Counted from the first letter of the stretch, positions 16,422-24,502 are shown. The stretch: 33,863 nt of DNA from Bacillota bacterium (GCA_025361765.1 JANYJS010000138.1:1-33863), one strand, 5' to 3'. Made by a program: numbers and translations. Notes: generated by a model not told the origin, from the sequence alone.

Positions 16422-18370
16422 AGCATGTGGTCATGGGAACAGCGGGCCATATAGACCATGGGAAAACCACCTTGGTCAAAAGGCTGACGGGCGTTGATAC
16501 TGACAGACTCGAAGAGGAAAAACGCAGGGGAATGACCATTGAACTGGGCTTCGCGCCCATGACCCTGCCCTCGGGAAACGTGATTTCCATAGTAGATGTG
16601 CCTGGCCACGAAAAATTTATCAAATCTATGGCGTCTGGCGTGACGGGCATTGATTTTGTCGTGCTGGTGATCGCCGCTGATGAGGGGATTATGCCCCAGA
16701 CCCTGGAGCATTTGGACATTCTATCCTTGCTTGAAGTGAAAGCCGGCGTGGTGGCTTTGACTAAATGTGAATTGGTCAGTGCAGAAGAACTAGAAGCGAC
16801 GTCTTTAGACATAAGGGAACTTCTAAAAAAGACGCCCCTTGCCGGTATAGAAATCATAGCGGTTTCAGCTTTTTTGGGGCAAGGATTAGGCAAACTCATA
16901 GACTGTTTCGAAAAACTTACAGTTGAAGCTTCTGAAAAAAACGCCCAAAAGCTTTTTAGACTGCCCATCGACCGGGTATTCACCATGACGGGACATGGCA
17001 CTGTCGTGACCGGGACCATTCATGGCGGAGTTATAGCAAAGGGAGACCTTGTGGATATTTTGCCTGGGCAGATTTCTTCCAAAGTCCGGGGAATCCAGGT
17101 CCATAACAAGCAGGCCTCCCAGGCTTCTGCTGGAGACCGCTGTGCGCTAAACCTCGCTGGACTGGATAAAGAAAACATCAATCGGGGAGATGTGGTAGCT
17201 CATAGGAATACGCTCAAGCCTCGTGATCTTTTCGACGTCACCCTGCTGATGGTTTCTGGCAAGGACGGAGTGGAGCATAACCAAAGAGTTCACGTTCACA
17301 TAGGTTCAAAAGAGGTCCTTGCCAGGGTGCGGCTGATCGGTGCCAGCCAAATCGAGGGAAATAGCTCAGGCTATGCACAGCTGAGATTTGAGGAAGCCGT
17401 TCCCGCAATCCGGGGCGACCGTTTTATTATAAGGGCTTATTCGCCCATGGTTACCCTAGGCGGCGGAAAAATAATTTTTCATAAGACAGTCAACAGAAAA
17501 AGATTTTCGGATGAAAGCCTGTCATCCCTTGAAATAGGAGCCCATGGCGAGCTAAATCAAGTAATTGCCCTTTTGCTTTCGCAGCCCGGGAGGCTTGCTG
17601 GCATAGATGAGCTCTATGAAGAACTCTACGAAGAACCAGAAATCCTGAAGACCAGTCTATGCGAGCTTACTTCAAAGGGCGAAGCCCTCTATTTAAGCGA
17701 TATCGACAAGTATATGAGCAGGGAATCCTTTGAAGGATATAGGGAAAAAATTGATAGGGTCTTTGAAGATTTTTATCGTAAAAATCCGTTTAATTATCTC
17801 ATAGAGCGGGAACAATTAAGGAGTAAGGTCTTCGGGGACTTTAGCCTAAAAGATTTCAACGCTTTGCTCAACGAATTCATACAAAGGGAACACTTGGCAT
17901 CGTGTGGCAACTATATGGCTTGCAGCTATTTGGCATCGTCTGGTAACTATTTGATGAAACCGGGCATGGAGGCCATTTCAAGGATATCAAACAAAAAAGA
18001 GACGCTGAAAGTGGAAAGACTTCTCAAAGAAGAAGGCTTTGCCCTAAGAGCGCCAGATCAACTAGCATTTTCTCTCTCAATGTCGCTTCATACTTTTGAA
18101 AGCGTTGAAAGATTTTTAATACAAACTGGCCAAATCGTCGATTTGGGAAATGGGCTTTGCGTCCATCGAGAGCATTTTGATCCTGCGTTAACTGCGGTTA
18201 AAGAACTATTGACCAGTCAAGGTAGCGCGACTTCGGGAGAGATTAGAGACGTTATAGGTTTTGGCAGAAAAGCCACCATCATCTTGCTTGAATACCTCGA
18301 CAGCATCGATGTGACGGTGCGAGAGGAAAATAGGAGAAAACTTGGCAACAATTTTATTGAAAGGAGGTGA
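16418..18370 (+). CDS. selB: Selenocysteine-specific elongation factor
   Basis: 650-aa translation GTPase that brings Sec-tRNA-Sec to UGA codons bearing a SECIS. G1 is GHIDHGKTT (10-18), then MTIELGFAPM for switch I, DVPGHEKF for G3 and TKCELV for G4. EF-Tu-like domains follow, and the C-terminal part holds winged-helix repeats that bind SECIS RNA. ATG at 16418 overlaps the selA stop; the upstream TTG in frame is not needed. Residues about 493-516 contain a 12-residue tandem duplication (LASCGNYMACSY / LASSGNYLMKPG) between winged-helix modules, which is unusual. Confidence 0.96.
   Translation: MKHVVMGTAGHIDHGKTTLVKRLTGVDTDRLEEEKRRGMTIELGFAPMTLPSGNVISIVDVPGHEKFIKSMASGVTGIDFVVLVIAADEGIMPQTLEHLDILSLLEVKAGVVALTKCELVSAEELEATSLDIRELLKKTPLAGIEIIAVSAFLGQGLGKLIDCFEKLTVEASEKNAQKLFRLPIDRVFTMTGHGTVVTGTIHGGVIAKGDLVDILPGQISSKVRGIQVHNKQASQASAGDRCALNLAGLDKENINRGDVVAHRNTLKPRDLFDVTLLMVSGKDGVEHNQRVHVHIGSKEVLARVRLIGASQIEGNSSGYAQLRFEEAVPAIRGDRFIIRAYSPMVTLGGGKIIFHKTVNRKRFSDESLSSLEIGAHGELNQVIALLLSQPGRLAGIDELYEELYEEPEILKTSLCELTSKGEALYLSDIDKYMSRESFEGYREKIDRVFEDFYRKNPFNYLIEREQLRSKVFGDFSLKDFNALLNEFIQREHLASCGNYMACSYLASSGNYLMKPGMEAISRISNKKETLKVERLLKEEGFALRAPDQLAFSLSMSLHTFESVERFLIQTGQIVDLGNGLCVHREHFDPALTAVKELLTSQGSATSGEIRDVIGFGRKATIILLEYLDSIDVTVREENRRKLGNNFIERR
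17894..17965 (+). repeat. In-frame 36-bp tandem duplication within selB
   Basis: TTGGCATCGTGTGGCAACTA (from 17894) recurs as TTGGCATCGTCTGGTAACTA (from 17930), period 36. It adds 12 residues in the winged-helix region without breaking the frame. Confidence 0.8.
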
Positions 18371-18374
18371 GAAA

Positions 18375-18674
18375 ATGATTACAGTATCAGAATCGGCTAT
18401 ACTACAGCTTAAGGATGTCATGTCAAATAAGGAGGATTCCAGCAACACGATGCTAAGAGTATGGATCGGCGGCGTTGGCTGAGGCGGCCCTAAATTTGCA
18501 TTAACTCTGGATGAGTTAAGAAATGACGAAGATGTTCTCGTTGAGATGGATGGCGTTAAGATTGTCTATGATAAGGCGATTGAAGGTTATCTGAAAAACT
18601 CGACGGTAGATTATTCAGATAGATGGTATGAAAAAGGGTTCATACTTAGAGGCCCCGGAGTGGGATCATGCTAA
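18375..18674 (+). CDS. HesB/IscA-like selenoprotein 1
   Basis: 99-aa protein when TGA at 18480-18482 (residue 36) is read as Sec. It starts MITVSESAILQLKDVM and has WIGGVGUGGPKFALTLDEL around the Sec, the pattern of HesB-like (Fe-S biosynthesis fold) selenoproteins, in which U replaces the first conserved Cys of IscA. The C-terminal CxC pair of IscA is absent; the only cysteine is the last residue (RGPGVGSC). Likely role: a redox or metallocluster-related protein, not classic IscA. AAGGAGGTGA overlaps the selB stop, so it is the last gene of the sel operon. It is close in sequence to the gene at 24503. No gene would be called here under standard termination. Confidence 0.92.
18501..18519 (+). 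promoter_or_regulatory. SECIS-like hairpin of hesB-like gene 1
   Basis: TTAACTC-TGGAT-GAGTTAA forms a perfect 7-bp stem with a GG-containing loop. The loop begins 26 nt after the UGA. The same 19 nt recur at the same distance in the second hesB-like gene. Confidence 0.8.
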
Positions 18675-18756
18675 ATTAGAATTTAGAGGCCCCGGATTGG
18701 GATCATGCTAAATTAGAATTTATAGGTCCCGGATTGGGATTCGCTAAATGATTAGA
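18646..18756. repeat. 37-bp tandem repeat over the 3' end of hesB-like gene 1
   Basis: Three copies start at 18646, 18683 and 18720. The first contains the last codons and the stop of the selenoprotein gene; the second is nearly exact and the third diverged. The copies carry the gene's terminal GPG-encoding stretch into the non-coding region. Confidence 0.92.
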
Positions 18757-18760
18757 AAAG

Positions 18761-18813
18761 AGGGGCCGTATCATCATGATGTCTTTTGACATCACGGTGA
18801 TATGGCCCCTTTA
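18761..18813 (+). terminator. Terminator of the sel operon
   Basis: AGGGGCC (18761-18767) pairs with GGCCCCT (18804-18810), and inside them TATCA/TGATA and ATGATGTC/GACATCA continue the stem around a TTTT loop; TTT follows. It closes the sel operon and may also act on the convergent decarboxylase transcript. Confidence 0.85.
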
Positions 18814-18881
18814 CTGTTTACTACTAATGGTTCACATCTATAGGCTAAATTTGCCCATATAGATTGTATTCACTTAGTCTT

Positions 18882-18917
18882 ATTGCTGATTTCAGTCACA
18901 TTGCTGATTTCAGTCAT
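18882..18917. repeat. 18-bp direct repeat after the ornithine decarboxylase stop
   Basis: ATTGCTGATTTCAGTCA(C/T) occurs at 18882-18899 and 18900-18917, starting 7 bp beyond the stop codon of the minus-strand decarboxylase gene. Confidence 0.9.
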
Positions 18918-18924
18918 ATCGCTA

Positions 18925-21078
18925 TTATTTTTTCAGGACGTAGCCGTAAGCCTTGACGCCGTGGCCTTCCTTCTCGAGGTAGACACCTTGAATCTCAGGG
19001 GCGAAGCCAGGGAATCTGTTGATGCCCTCTTCAAGAATCAGGAAGTACTTTTGAGCGACTTCGTTCCATTTTTCGCCCGGCACAACACAGAAAATTCCTG
19101 GAGGATATGGCAGCGCGCCCTCGAGTGCAATGCGGCCCACGATGTCGGTAAGCTTCACAAGCTCGGTATTGTTTTTAATATATTCAATATTGGCTTCTTG
19201 AGGCGTGATGGCACTTTTAGGGAAGGAATCGGCCCTAAAAAGCTTCTTCTGGCAGTTCTTAGCGTCATTTACCTTATAGAAATCATGCATTTCCTGGCAT
19301 AATTGCCTGATGGTATAGCCTTTGTAGCGCTCCTGGTTGTTTCTGTAAAGACTTGGCAGGACTACTGAAAGCTTGGCATCACTAATAATCAATTCCTCGA
19401 ATTCAACAAGATTATCAACGAGGATTTTCATTTTTTCTGGCGTTTCTGCTGGTGTCATGAGGAAAAGAATTGAATTGAGGTCGCACTTTTCCGGAATAAT
19501 CCTGCTTTCTCTCAGGAAATTGGCAAGAATCGTTGCCGGAACGCCGAAGTCTGCATATTCTCCCGTTTCTTCATCGATGCCAGGTGTTGTCAGCATAAAT
19601 TTGTTGGGATCCACAAAATACTGGTTTTCGCCGTATCCATCGAAGGCATGCCATTTTTCGCCAGGTCTGAATTTGAAAAACTCAATGGAACTTGCAATTT
19701 CGTCTGTCGGGTAACTATCCCACTTTGCCCCATTAACTACTGGCGGGATGAAGGGCTTGAGCAAGGTGCATCTTTTTAGGACTTCTTTTCTGGCATCGAT
19801 ACCGATTCTGACGCAATCCGCCCAAAGACGCTTTCCAGCGTCTCCTTCCTGCATTCTGGCATTGACGTCAAGAGATGCGAAAAGGGGATAGAAAGGGCTG
19901 GTGCTGGCGTACATTCTGAAAGAGTTGTTGAAACGCTTATGTCCGACATAGCGGTTCTGTCCTTTGATATGGCTGTCTTTTTTATGGATATAGGAAGACT
20001 GGGAAAATCCAGCCTGCTGTTTATGCACTGACTGGGTCACAAATATTCCTGGATCATCTGATTTTAATTCCAAAAGCAATGGAGAGCAATCCCGCATCAT
20101 CGGAATAAACTGCTCATACCCAACCCACGCAGAGTCGAACAGGATATAATCGCAGAGGTGACCGATTCGGTCGACGACCTGTCTTGCATTATAAATCGTG
20201 CCATCATAGGTGCCAAGCTGGATGATGGCCAGTCTGAAGGGGCGTTTTGTTTTGGCTTTTACAGGATCTATATCCGCAGCAATCTTTCTGAGGTACTCTT
20301 CATTGAAGCAATGATCATCGATGCCGCCAATAAATCCGAAGGGATTTCGGGCTGTTTCAAGATATACCGCATGCCCGCCGGACTGTACCAGCGCGGCATT
20401 ATAGGCGGACTTATGGTTGTTGCGATCGAAGAGCACCAGATCGTTCGGGGCCACAACGGCATTGATGGCTACAGTATTGGATGTGCTGGTGCCGTTCATG
20501 ACAAAATAAGTTCTGTCAGCGTTGAATATCCTGGCGGCATTGATTTGGGCTTCCGCTGCAGGTCCTTCATGGATGAGTAGATCCCCAAGGGCCACATCTG
20601 CGTTGCAGATATCGGAACGAAAGATATTTTCTCCGAAAAATTCGTACATATATCTGCCGGCTGGATGTTTTTTGAAATACTGGCCGCCTTGATGGCCTGG
20701 GCAGTCAAACTGGAAATTATGCATTTCCATATAATTGGTCAGTGCGTGAAAAAACGGAGGGAGCACGCGATCCTGGTAATTGCCAGCAGCAATCTCGACG
20801 GCATGGCTGTTCCTCTTTACTTTGGCTTTGGTGCCTTCTAGGGCCCGATAGACCTTGCTTTCAAGTGATGGATCAAGGACTCTGCCGTCTCTCATAATGA
20901 CAAAAATCGGGATACCGAACTGGGTATTGACGACAGTATCAATCCATTCCGTTTCAAGGTCGGTCATGACAACAGCGGCAACATCGGTGAAGTCCGTTTC
21001 ATCAAGCAGCGATATGTTTCTTCCCGTAGTAAAATGGGTCATAGTGGCCATCGTACAGGCAATTTTTAAAGGTTTCAT
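18925..21078 (-). CDS. speF: Ornithine decarboxylase (SpeC/SpeF type)
   Basis: 717-aa fold-type I PLP decarboxylase with an N-terminal wing domain (about 1-100), core, and C-terminal domain. PLP is expected on K353 in VTQSVHKQQAGFSQ. FDSAWVGYEQFIPMMRDCSP and HKRFNNSFRMYASTSPFYPL closely match the enterobacterial ornithine decarboxylases rather than lysine or arginine ones. It makes putrescine and CO2 from ornithine. A longer frame starts at 21114, but ATG at 21078 lies 8 bp after AGGAG and is preferred. TATAAT lies at 21103-21098 on the minus strand, without a clear -35. No putrescine-ornithine antiporter is next to it here. speC is an equally possible name. Confidence 0.93.
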   Translation of the reverse strand: MKPLKIACTMATMTHFTTGRNISLLDETDFTDVAAVVMTDLETEWIDTVVNTQFGIPIFVIMRDGRVLDPSLESKVYRALEGTKAKVKRNSHAVEIAAGNYQDRVLPPFFHALTNYMEMHNFQFDCPGHQGGQYFKKHPAGRYMYEFFGENIFRSDICNADVALGDLLIHEGPAAEAQINAARIFNADRTYFVMNGTSTSNTVAINAVVAPNDLVLFDRNNHKSAYNAALVQSGGHAVYLETARNPFGFIGGIDDHCFNEEYLRKIAADIDPVKAKTKRPFRLAIIQLGTYDGTIYNARQVVDRIGHLCDYILFDSAWVGYEQFIPMMRDCSPLLLELKSDDPGIFVTQSVHKQQAGFSQSSYIHKKDSHIKGQNRYVGHKRFNNSFRMYASTSPFYPLFASLDVNARMQEGDAGKRLWADCVRIGIDARKEVLKRCTLLKPFIPPVVNGAKWDSYPTDEIASSIEFFKFRPGEKWHAFDGYGENQYFVDPNKFMLTTPGIDEETGEYADFGVPATILANFLRESRIIPEKCDLNSILFLMTPAETPEKMKILVDNLVEFEELIISDAKLSVVLPSLYRNNQERYKGYTIRQLCQEMHDFYKVNDAKNCQKKLFRADSFPKSAITPQEANIEYIKNNTELVKLTDIVGRIALEGALPYPPGIFCVVPGEKWNEVAQKYFLILEEGINRFPGFAPEIQGVYLEKEGHGVKAYGYVLKK

Positions 21079-21115
21079 ACTCATTTCTCCTCGTATTATT
21101 ATAGTATAGTTCACA

Positions 21116-21131
21116 AATTGGGCGAGCTAAT
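21116..21131 (-). repeat. Dispersed 16-bp element shared with the tRNA-Sec repeat array
   Basis: On the minus strand it reads ATTAGCTCGCCCAATT, identical to positions 13606-13621 and the two further copies in the 85-bp array. Here it lies about 13 bp upstream of the putative -10 of the decarboxylase gene, around where a -35 would be. Confidence 0.75.
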
Positions 21132-21193
21132 ATATAGTCGTGCTTTAAATACTCAATGAAATAATACAATATTCAGCGACTAATGAAAGTACC

Positions 21194-21257
21194 AGTGCCT
21201 GTGAATTTTCGTGTGCCAGTTCACTAGTGCCTGTGAATTTTCGTGTGCCAGTTCAAT
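21194..21257. repeat. 32-bp tandem duplication over the csoR-like 3' end
   Basis: AGTGCCTGTGAATTTTCGTG begins at 21194 and again at 21226 (period 32, 31 of 32 identical). The second copy includes the stop codon of the csoR-like gene (21253-21255), so the first is its echo beyond the stop. Confidence 0.92.
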
Positions 21258-21561
21258 CGACGAACTTGAGAAATTTTTGAATCGTATTCATGAGCTTTTG
21301 AAGCTCGGCATCTTGATCTTCAGCGTTTGCGGAGTTCTGAAGGCAGTCTTTGGAGTACCTTTCAAGAATAATGCCGCCAACCTTATTGATCGCCGCCCTA
21401 ATGGCTGCAATCTGCGTCAGAATATCCACGCAGGTTTTCTCATCTTCAACCATACGCTGTATGCCTTTGACTTGACCTTCGATTTTGTTCAGTCTACGCT
21501 GGATGTCTTTTTTATAATCAGCACTAATGTCATTTTTAAAATCAGCATTGAGTTTGCTCAT
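21253..21561 (-). CDS. CsoR-family repressor with His-to-Tyr ligand change
   Basis: 102-aa all-helical DNA-binding protein of the CsoR/RcnR/FrmR/CstR family, matching IQRRLNKIEGQVKGIQRMVEDEKTC in helix 1-2. Copper-sensing CsoR uses Cys, His and Cys; here both cysteines are kept at the correct 29-residue spacing (in EKTCVD and KDCLQ), but the His four residues before the second Cys is Tyr (RYSKDC). Persulfide-sensing CstR also lacks that His, so a thiol, persulfide or related sensor is more likely than a copper sensor. GAGGAG lies 8 bp before the start. A TACCC-N5-GGGTA palindrome overlaps its transcription start, and another lies in the tRNA-Sec promoter. Confidence 0.85.
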   Translation of the reverse strand: MSKLNADFKNDISADYKKDIQRRLNKIEGQVKGIQRMVEDEKTCVDILTQIAAIRAAINKVGGIILERYSKDCLQNSANAEDQDAELQKLMNTIQKFLKFVD

Positions 21562-21578
21562 ACCATCATCTCCTCACA

Positions 21579-21627
21579 TACCCACTATGGGTACATTTAG
21601 TATATACCTGGGGCATTGGGCAGTCAA
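21579..21627 (-). promoter_or_regulatory. csoR-like promoter and autoregulatory operator
   Basis: On the minus strand TTGACT (21627-21622), 17-bp spacer and TATACT (21604-21599) form a good promoter. The palindrome TACCC-ACTAT-GGGTA (21579-21593) overlaps the expected transcription start, fitting autorepression. Confidence 0.75.
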
Positions 21628-21676
21628 TACAGTTGGGATGTGCGTTTTTATAATCACAACCCCACTGAAATTTCAC

Positions 21677-21727
21677 TTTATACCGATATCGGAAGGATAT
21701 TGCTTTTATACCGATATCGGTATAAAA
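21677..21727. promoter_or_regulatory. Palindromic operator upstream of the HTH-Fic gene
   Basis: A perfect 24-bp palindrome at 21704-21727 has the core TATACCGATATCGGTATA. Its left two-thirds, TTTATACCGATATCGG, also occurs at 21677-21692 (28 bp apart). The pair lies 22-72 bp before the Fic start codon and is well suited to a dimeric DNA-binding protein, perhaps the Fic protein itself. Confidence 0.75.
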
Positions 21728-21748
21728 TGGTGGCGGAGGGGATGCGTT

Positions 21749-22669
21749 ATGACCTATATCAGTACTAAAGAAGCAAGCGAAAGATGGCATATAAGCGATC
21801 GCAGAATCAGAGCGTTATGCGGTGAGGGCAGGATAGAAGGGGCAGTCAAGATTGGAATCTATTGGTCCATTCCGGCGGATGCTGTTAAACCGGTAGATGC
21901 GCGGGAAGGAAAGAAAAAGCCATATCTGGATCTAGTTTATGATTATAGTTTTATTGATTCTTTGAAGAGTACAATAGATAGACACAGACCATTTTCGAAG
22001 AGATCAGCTGATTCTTTACATGAAAAATTGATTGTTGAATGGACTTATAACAGCAATGCTATTGAAGGAAATACCTTGACAATGTCAGAGACCAAAGTGG
22101 TTCTTGAGGGTATCACTATTGGCGGGAAAAGCATGATTGAGCATCTGGAAACGATCAATCATCGGGATGCAATCCTATTTATAGAAGAGCTTGTCTCAAA
22201 TAAGGCCACTATTTCAGAATGGAATATTAAGAATATTCAAGCTCTGATTCTCAAAGAAATCGATAATCACAATGCGGGGAAATACAGAACGGAAAATGTG
22301 GTCATCAGCGGCGCCAAGCATATGCCGCCAAAGCATTATGAAGTAAGTTATTTGATGCAAAAACTTATCGCCGAATATCAGAACGAATGGATTAGGTATC
22401 ATCCTATTGTAAGGGCGACATTGCTTCATGGCGAATTTGTCAAGATCCATCCTTTTATCGATGGCAATGGAAGATCGGCAAGGCTCTTACTTAATTTTGA
22501 ATTGATGATAAACGGCTATACACCGATTATCATTAAAAATAAGGAGCGCTCCCAATACTATGATGCCCTTGATCTGGCTCACACAACAATGAATTATGGC
22601 CCGTTTTTAAAACTTGTATCAGAATTGGTTATCGAATCCGAAAAACTATGGATATCGGTTTTGGAATGA
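21749..22669 (+). CDS. Fic-domain protein with N-terminal DNA-binding domain
   Basis: 306-aa protein. Residues 1-50 form an excisionase/MerR-like helix-turn-helix (STKEASERWHISDRRIRALC, then IYWSIPADAV). Residues about 95-290 are a Fic domain with the active-site motif HPFIDGNGRSAR (H234-R245) and an N-terminal inhibitory motif NSNAIEGN (S102, E106, G107, N108) that normally blocks ATP binding. Fic proteins usually transfer AMP to hydroxyl side chains. A longer frame runs upstream to 21527 through the csoR promoter, but ATG at 21749 follows GGAGGGG and gives the clean HTH start. Divergent from csoR. Target unknown; autoregulation is plausible. Confidence 0.88.
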   Translation: MTYISTKEASERWHISDRRIRALCGEGRIEGAVKIGIYWSIPADAVKPVDAREGKKKPYLDLVYDYSFIDSLKSTIDRHRPFSKRSADSLHEKLIVEWTYNSNAIEGNTLTMSETKVVLEGITIGGKSMIEHLETINHRDAILFIEELVSNKATISEWNIKNIQALILKEIDNHNAGKYRTENVVISGAKHMPPKHYEVSYLMQKLIAEYQNEWIRYHPIVRATLLHGEFVKIHPFIDGNGRSARLLLNFELMINGYTPIIIKNKERSQYYDALDLAHTTMNYGPFLKLVSELVIESEKLWISVLE

Positions 22670-22682
22670 ATTCAGTTTTAGG

Positions 22683-22763
22683 ATGAATTATGAATTCAAC
22701 CAAATCAAAATGAATTATGAATTCAACCAAATTGGAATGAATTATGAATTCAAACAAAGCAGG
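22683..22763. repeat. 27-bp tandem repeat after the Fic gene
   Basis: ATGAATTATGAATTCAACCA starts at 22683, 22710 and 22737 (period 27). The stop region of the Fic gene (TTGGAATGAATTCAG, from 22664) resembles the unit, so the array appears derived from the gene's 3' end. Confidence 0.92.
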
Positions 22764-22797
22764 AGTGAGTCTAAATAAAAAGGCTCACTCCTGTTTT
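22760..22797 (+). terminator. Intrinsic terminator after the Fic gene
   Basis: CAGGAGTGAG (22760-22769) pairs perfectly with CTCACTCCTG (22784-22793), followed by TTTT. It lies between the convergent Fic and hcp genes. Confidence 0.9.
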
Positions 22798-22826
22798 GAC
22801 ATATTTTCTATTACGGTATTTGGTTG

Positions 22827-24356
22827 TTAGCCCAATATCTTTTTAAGATCCTCTTCTGGAGTAGAAATCGGTGTCAAATTAAAATTTTCTACCAGGATAT
22901 TAAGCACGTTCGGGGATAGGAAGGCGGGAAGCGTTGGCCCGATATAGATATTTTTGATGCCCAGTGACAAGAGGGTCAGCAAAATAACTACGGCCTTCTG
23001 CTCGTACCAGGACAAAACCAAGGTGAGGGGAAGCTCGTTGACGCCGCAGTCAAAAGCGTTTGCAAGTGCCAAAGCGACTTCGATGGCGCTATAAGCATCG
23101 TTGCACTGGCCCATATCCATGATGCGGGGGAGTCCGCCGATTTCACCAAGATCCAGATCGTTGAATCTGAATTTGCCGCAGGCCAAGGTCAAAATAATGG
23201 AATCCTTTGGCGATTTTTGTACAAATTCGGTATAGTAGTTTCTGCCTGGTTTAGCGCCATCACAGCCACCGACTAGGAAGAAGTGAGAAATGGCTCCGGA
23301 TTTGACAGCGCCAACGACGGTGTCTGCAGCGCCAAGAACGGTTCCTCTGCCAAAGCCTGTCATCAGGGTGTCACCACCGTTGATTCCGGTCATTTTTCTG
23401 CCGTCTGCATATCCGCCAAGTTCTAAGGCCTTTGCAATAACTGGGGCAAAGTCTTTTTTGTCGTCAATATGAACCATGCCAGGGTAGGCGACCAGCTCCG
23501 TTGTAAAGATTCGATCTCTATAATTGTCTTTAACTGGCATAATGCAGTTTGTCGTGAATAAAACTGGTGCTGGAAGGTCGATAAATTCTTTCTGCTGGTT
23601 CTGCCAAGCTGTTCCAAAATTGCCCTTAAGATGAGAAAACGCTTTTAATTTGGGATAGGAATGGCAGGGCAGCATTTCGCCATGGGTGTATATATTGATG
23701 CCTTTTCCTTCTGTCTGTTCAAGGAGGAGCTGAAGGTCGTGAAGATCATGACCTGAAACCACGATGAAGGGTCCCGCTTCAATATTCGTCGACACTTTGG
23801 TTGGCACGGGTGTGCCATAGGTCGTGGTATTGGCTTCATCAAGTAAAGCCATGCATTTCAGGTTGGCCTGACCAAGCTCAAGTACAATAGCAAGAAGCTT
23901 GTCGGCTGAAAGATCTTCGTCTAAGGCTTTGAGGCCCTTGCAGAAGAACTGATTGACCTCATCGTTTGAATAGCCAAGAATCAAGGCGTGATGGGCATAA
24001 GCCGCCATGCCGCGAAGCCCAAACAAGATCAGGGATTTCAGGGATCGGATATCTTCATCTGCACCCCAGAGGCTGTTCATATCCATCGAAGAAGGTCCGG
24101 TTTCTGAAATGCGTTTCTCTAAAGAAATATCATCAAAATTTACGTTGGTCACGGTGGTGAATAAGCCCTCGATGATGGTGGTGTAGTCTTCTCTTGAAAG
24201 CAGGTCATCCTTGGATTTTTTCGCAATTCCAACTAGAGCACTGGTTAACTCGTCCTGAAGATGGGCTATTTCCGGCTGCTTGCCGCAAACCCCCACATTG
24301 GTACAGCCTTTTCCGCCGGCGGTTTGTTCACATTGAAAACAAAACATATTTGACAT
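22827..24356 (-). CDS. hcp: Hybrid-cluster protein (hydroxylamine reductase)
   Basis: 509-aa Hcp/prismane protein. The N-terminal cluster ligands are C6, C9, C18 and C24 in FCFQCEQTAGGKGCTNVGVC (C-x2-C-x8-C-x5-C). Hybrid-cluster ligand segments are HGEMLPCH, TTNCIMP, VGGCDGAKPGR, LACGKFRF and MDMGQCNDAYSA. Hcp acts in nitric oxide and nitrosative-stress handling; hydroxylamine reduction is its in vitro activity. ATG at 24356 sits 8 bp after AGAGGAG; upstream ATGs at 24374 and 24362 are poorly spaced. It diverges from the second HesB-like selenoprotein and the Crp/Fnr gene, a layout seen with HcpR-type regulators. Confidence 0.95.
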   Translation of the reverse strand: MSNMFCFQCEQTAGGKGCTNVGVCGKQPEIAHLQDELTSALVGIAKKSKDDLLSREDYTTIIEGLFTTVTNVNFDDISLEKRISETGPSSMDMNSLWGADEDIRSLKSLILFGLRGMAAYAHHALILGYSNDEVNQFFCKGLKALDEDLSADKLLAIVLELGQANLKCMALLDEANTTTYGTPVPTKVSTNIEAGPFIVVSGHDLHDLQLLLEQTEGKGINIYTHGEMLPCHSYPKLKAFSHLKGNFGTAWQNQQKEFIDLPAPVLFTTNCIMPVKDNYRDRIFTTELVAYPGMVHIDDKKDFAPVIAKALELGGYADGRKMTGINGGDTLMTGFGRGTVLGAADTVVGAVKSGAISHFFLVGGCDGAKPGRNYYTEFVQKSPKDSIILTLACGKFRFNDLDLGEIGGLPRIMDMGQCNDAYSAIEVALALANAFDCGVNELPLTLVLSWYEQKAVVILLTLLSLGIKNIYIGPTLPAFLSPNVLNILVENFNLTPISTPEEDLKKILG

Positions 24357-24502
24357 TTTCATTTCTCCTCTCATTAGTCCCTTACTTATTATGGGCTTGC
24401 TTTAACATCCTTAGTATAGTACAGTAAAATCAAACATAATGTTGCTGAGGCAACGAATAAACCGAAATTTAAAGAATAAACTGGTTTGAAGGAGATGAGG
24501 AA

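Noticed and set aside
16348-17019. 223-aa open frame antisense to selB
   Set aside because: It mirrors the GTPase domain of selB, with no start signal or recognisable domain.
18480-18482. TGA as a genuine stop or frameshift, making a pseudogene
   Set aside because: The frame continues with conserved HesB sequence, a paralogue has TGA at the same codon, and a SECIS-like hairpin and the full Sec machinery are present.
18883-19302. 139-aa open frame on the plus strand
   Set aside because: It is antisense to the conserved C-terminal part of ornithine decarboxylase and begins in an 18-bp repeat.
20158-20580. 140-aa open frame on the plus strand
   Set aside because: It is a shadow of the decarboxylase core, which has clear catalytic motifs.
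24375-24502. HcpR-type operator between hcp and the second selenoprotein gene
   Set aside because: No TTGTGA-N6-TCACAA palindrome is present; only a small GTTGC-TGAG-GCAAC hairpin was seen.
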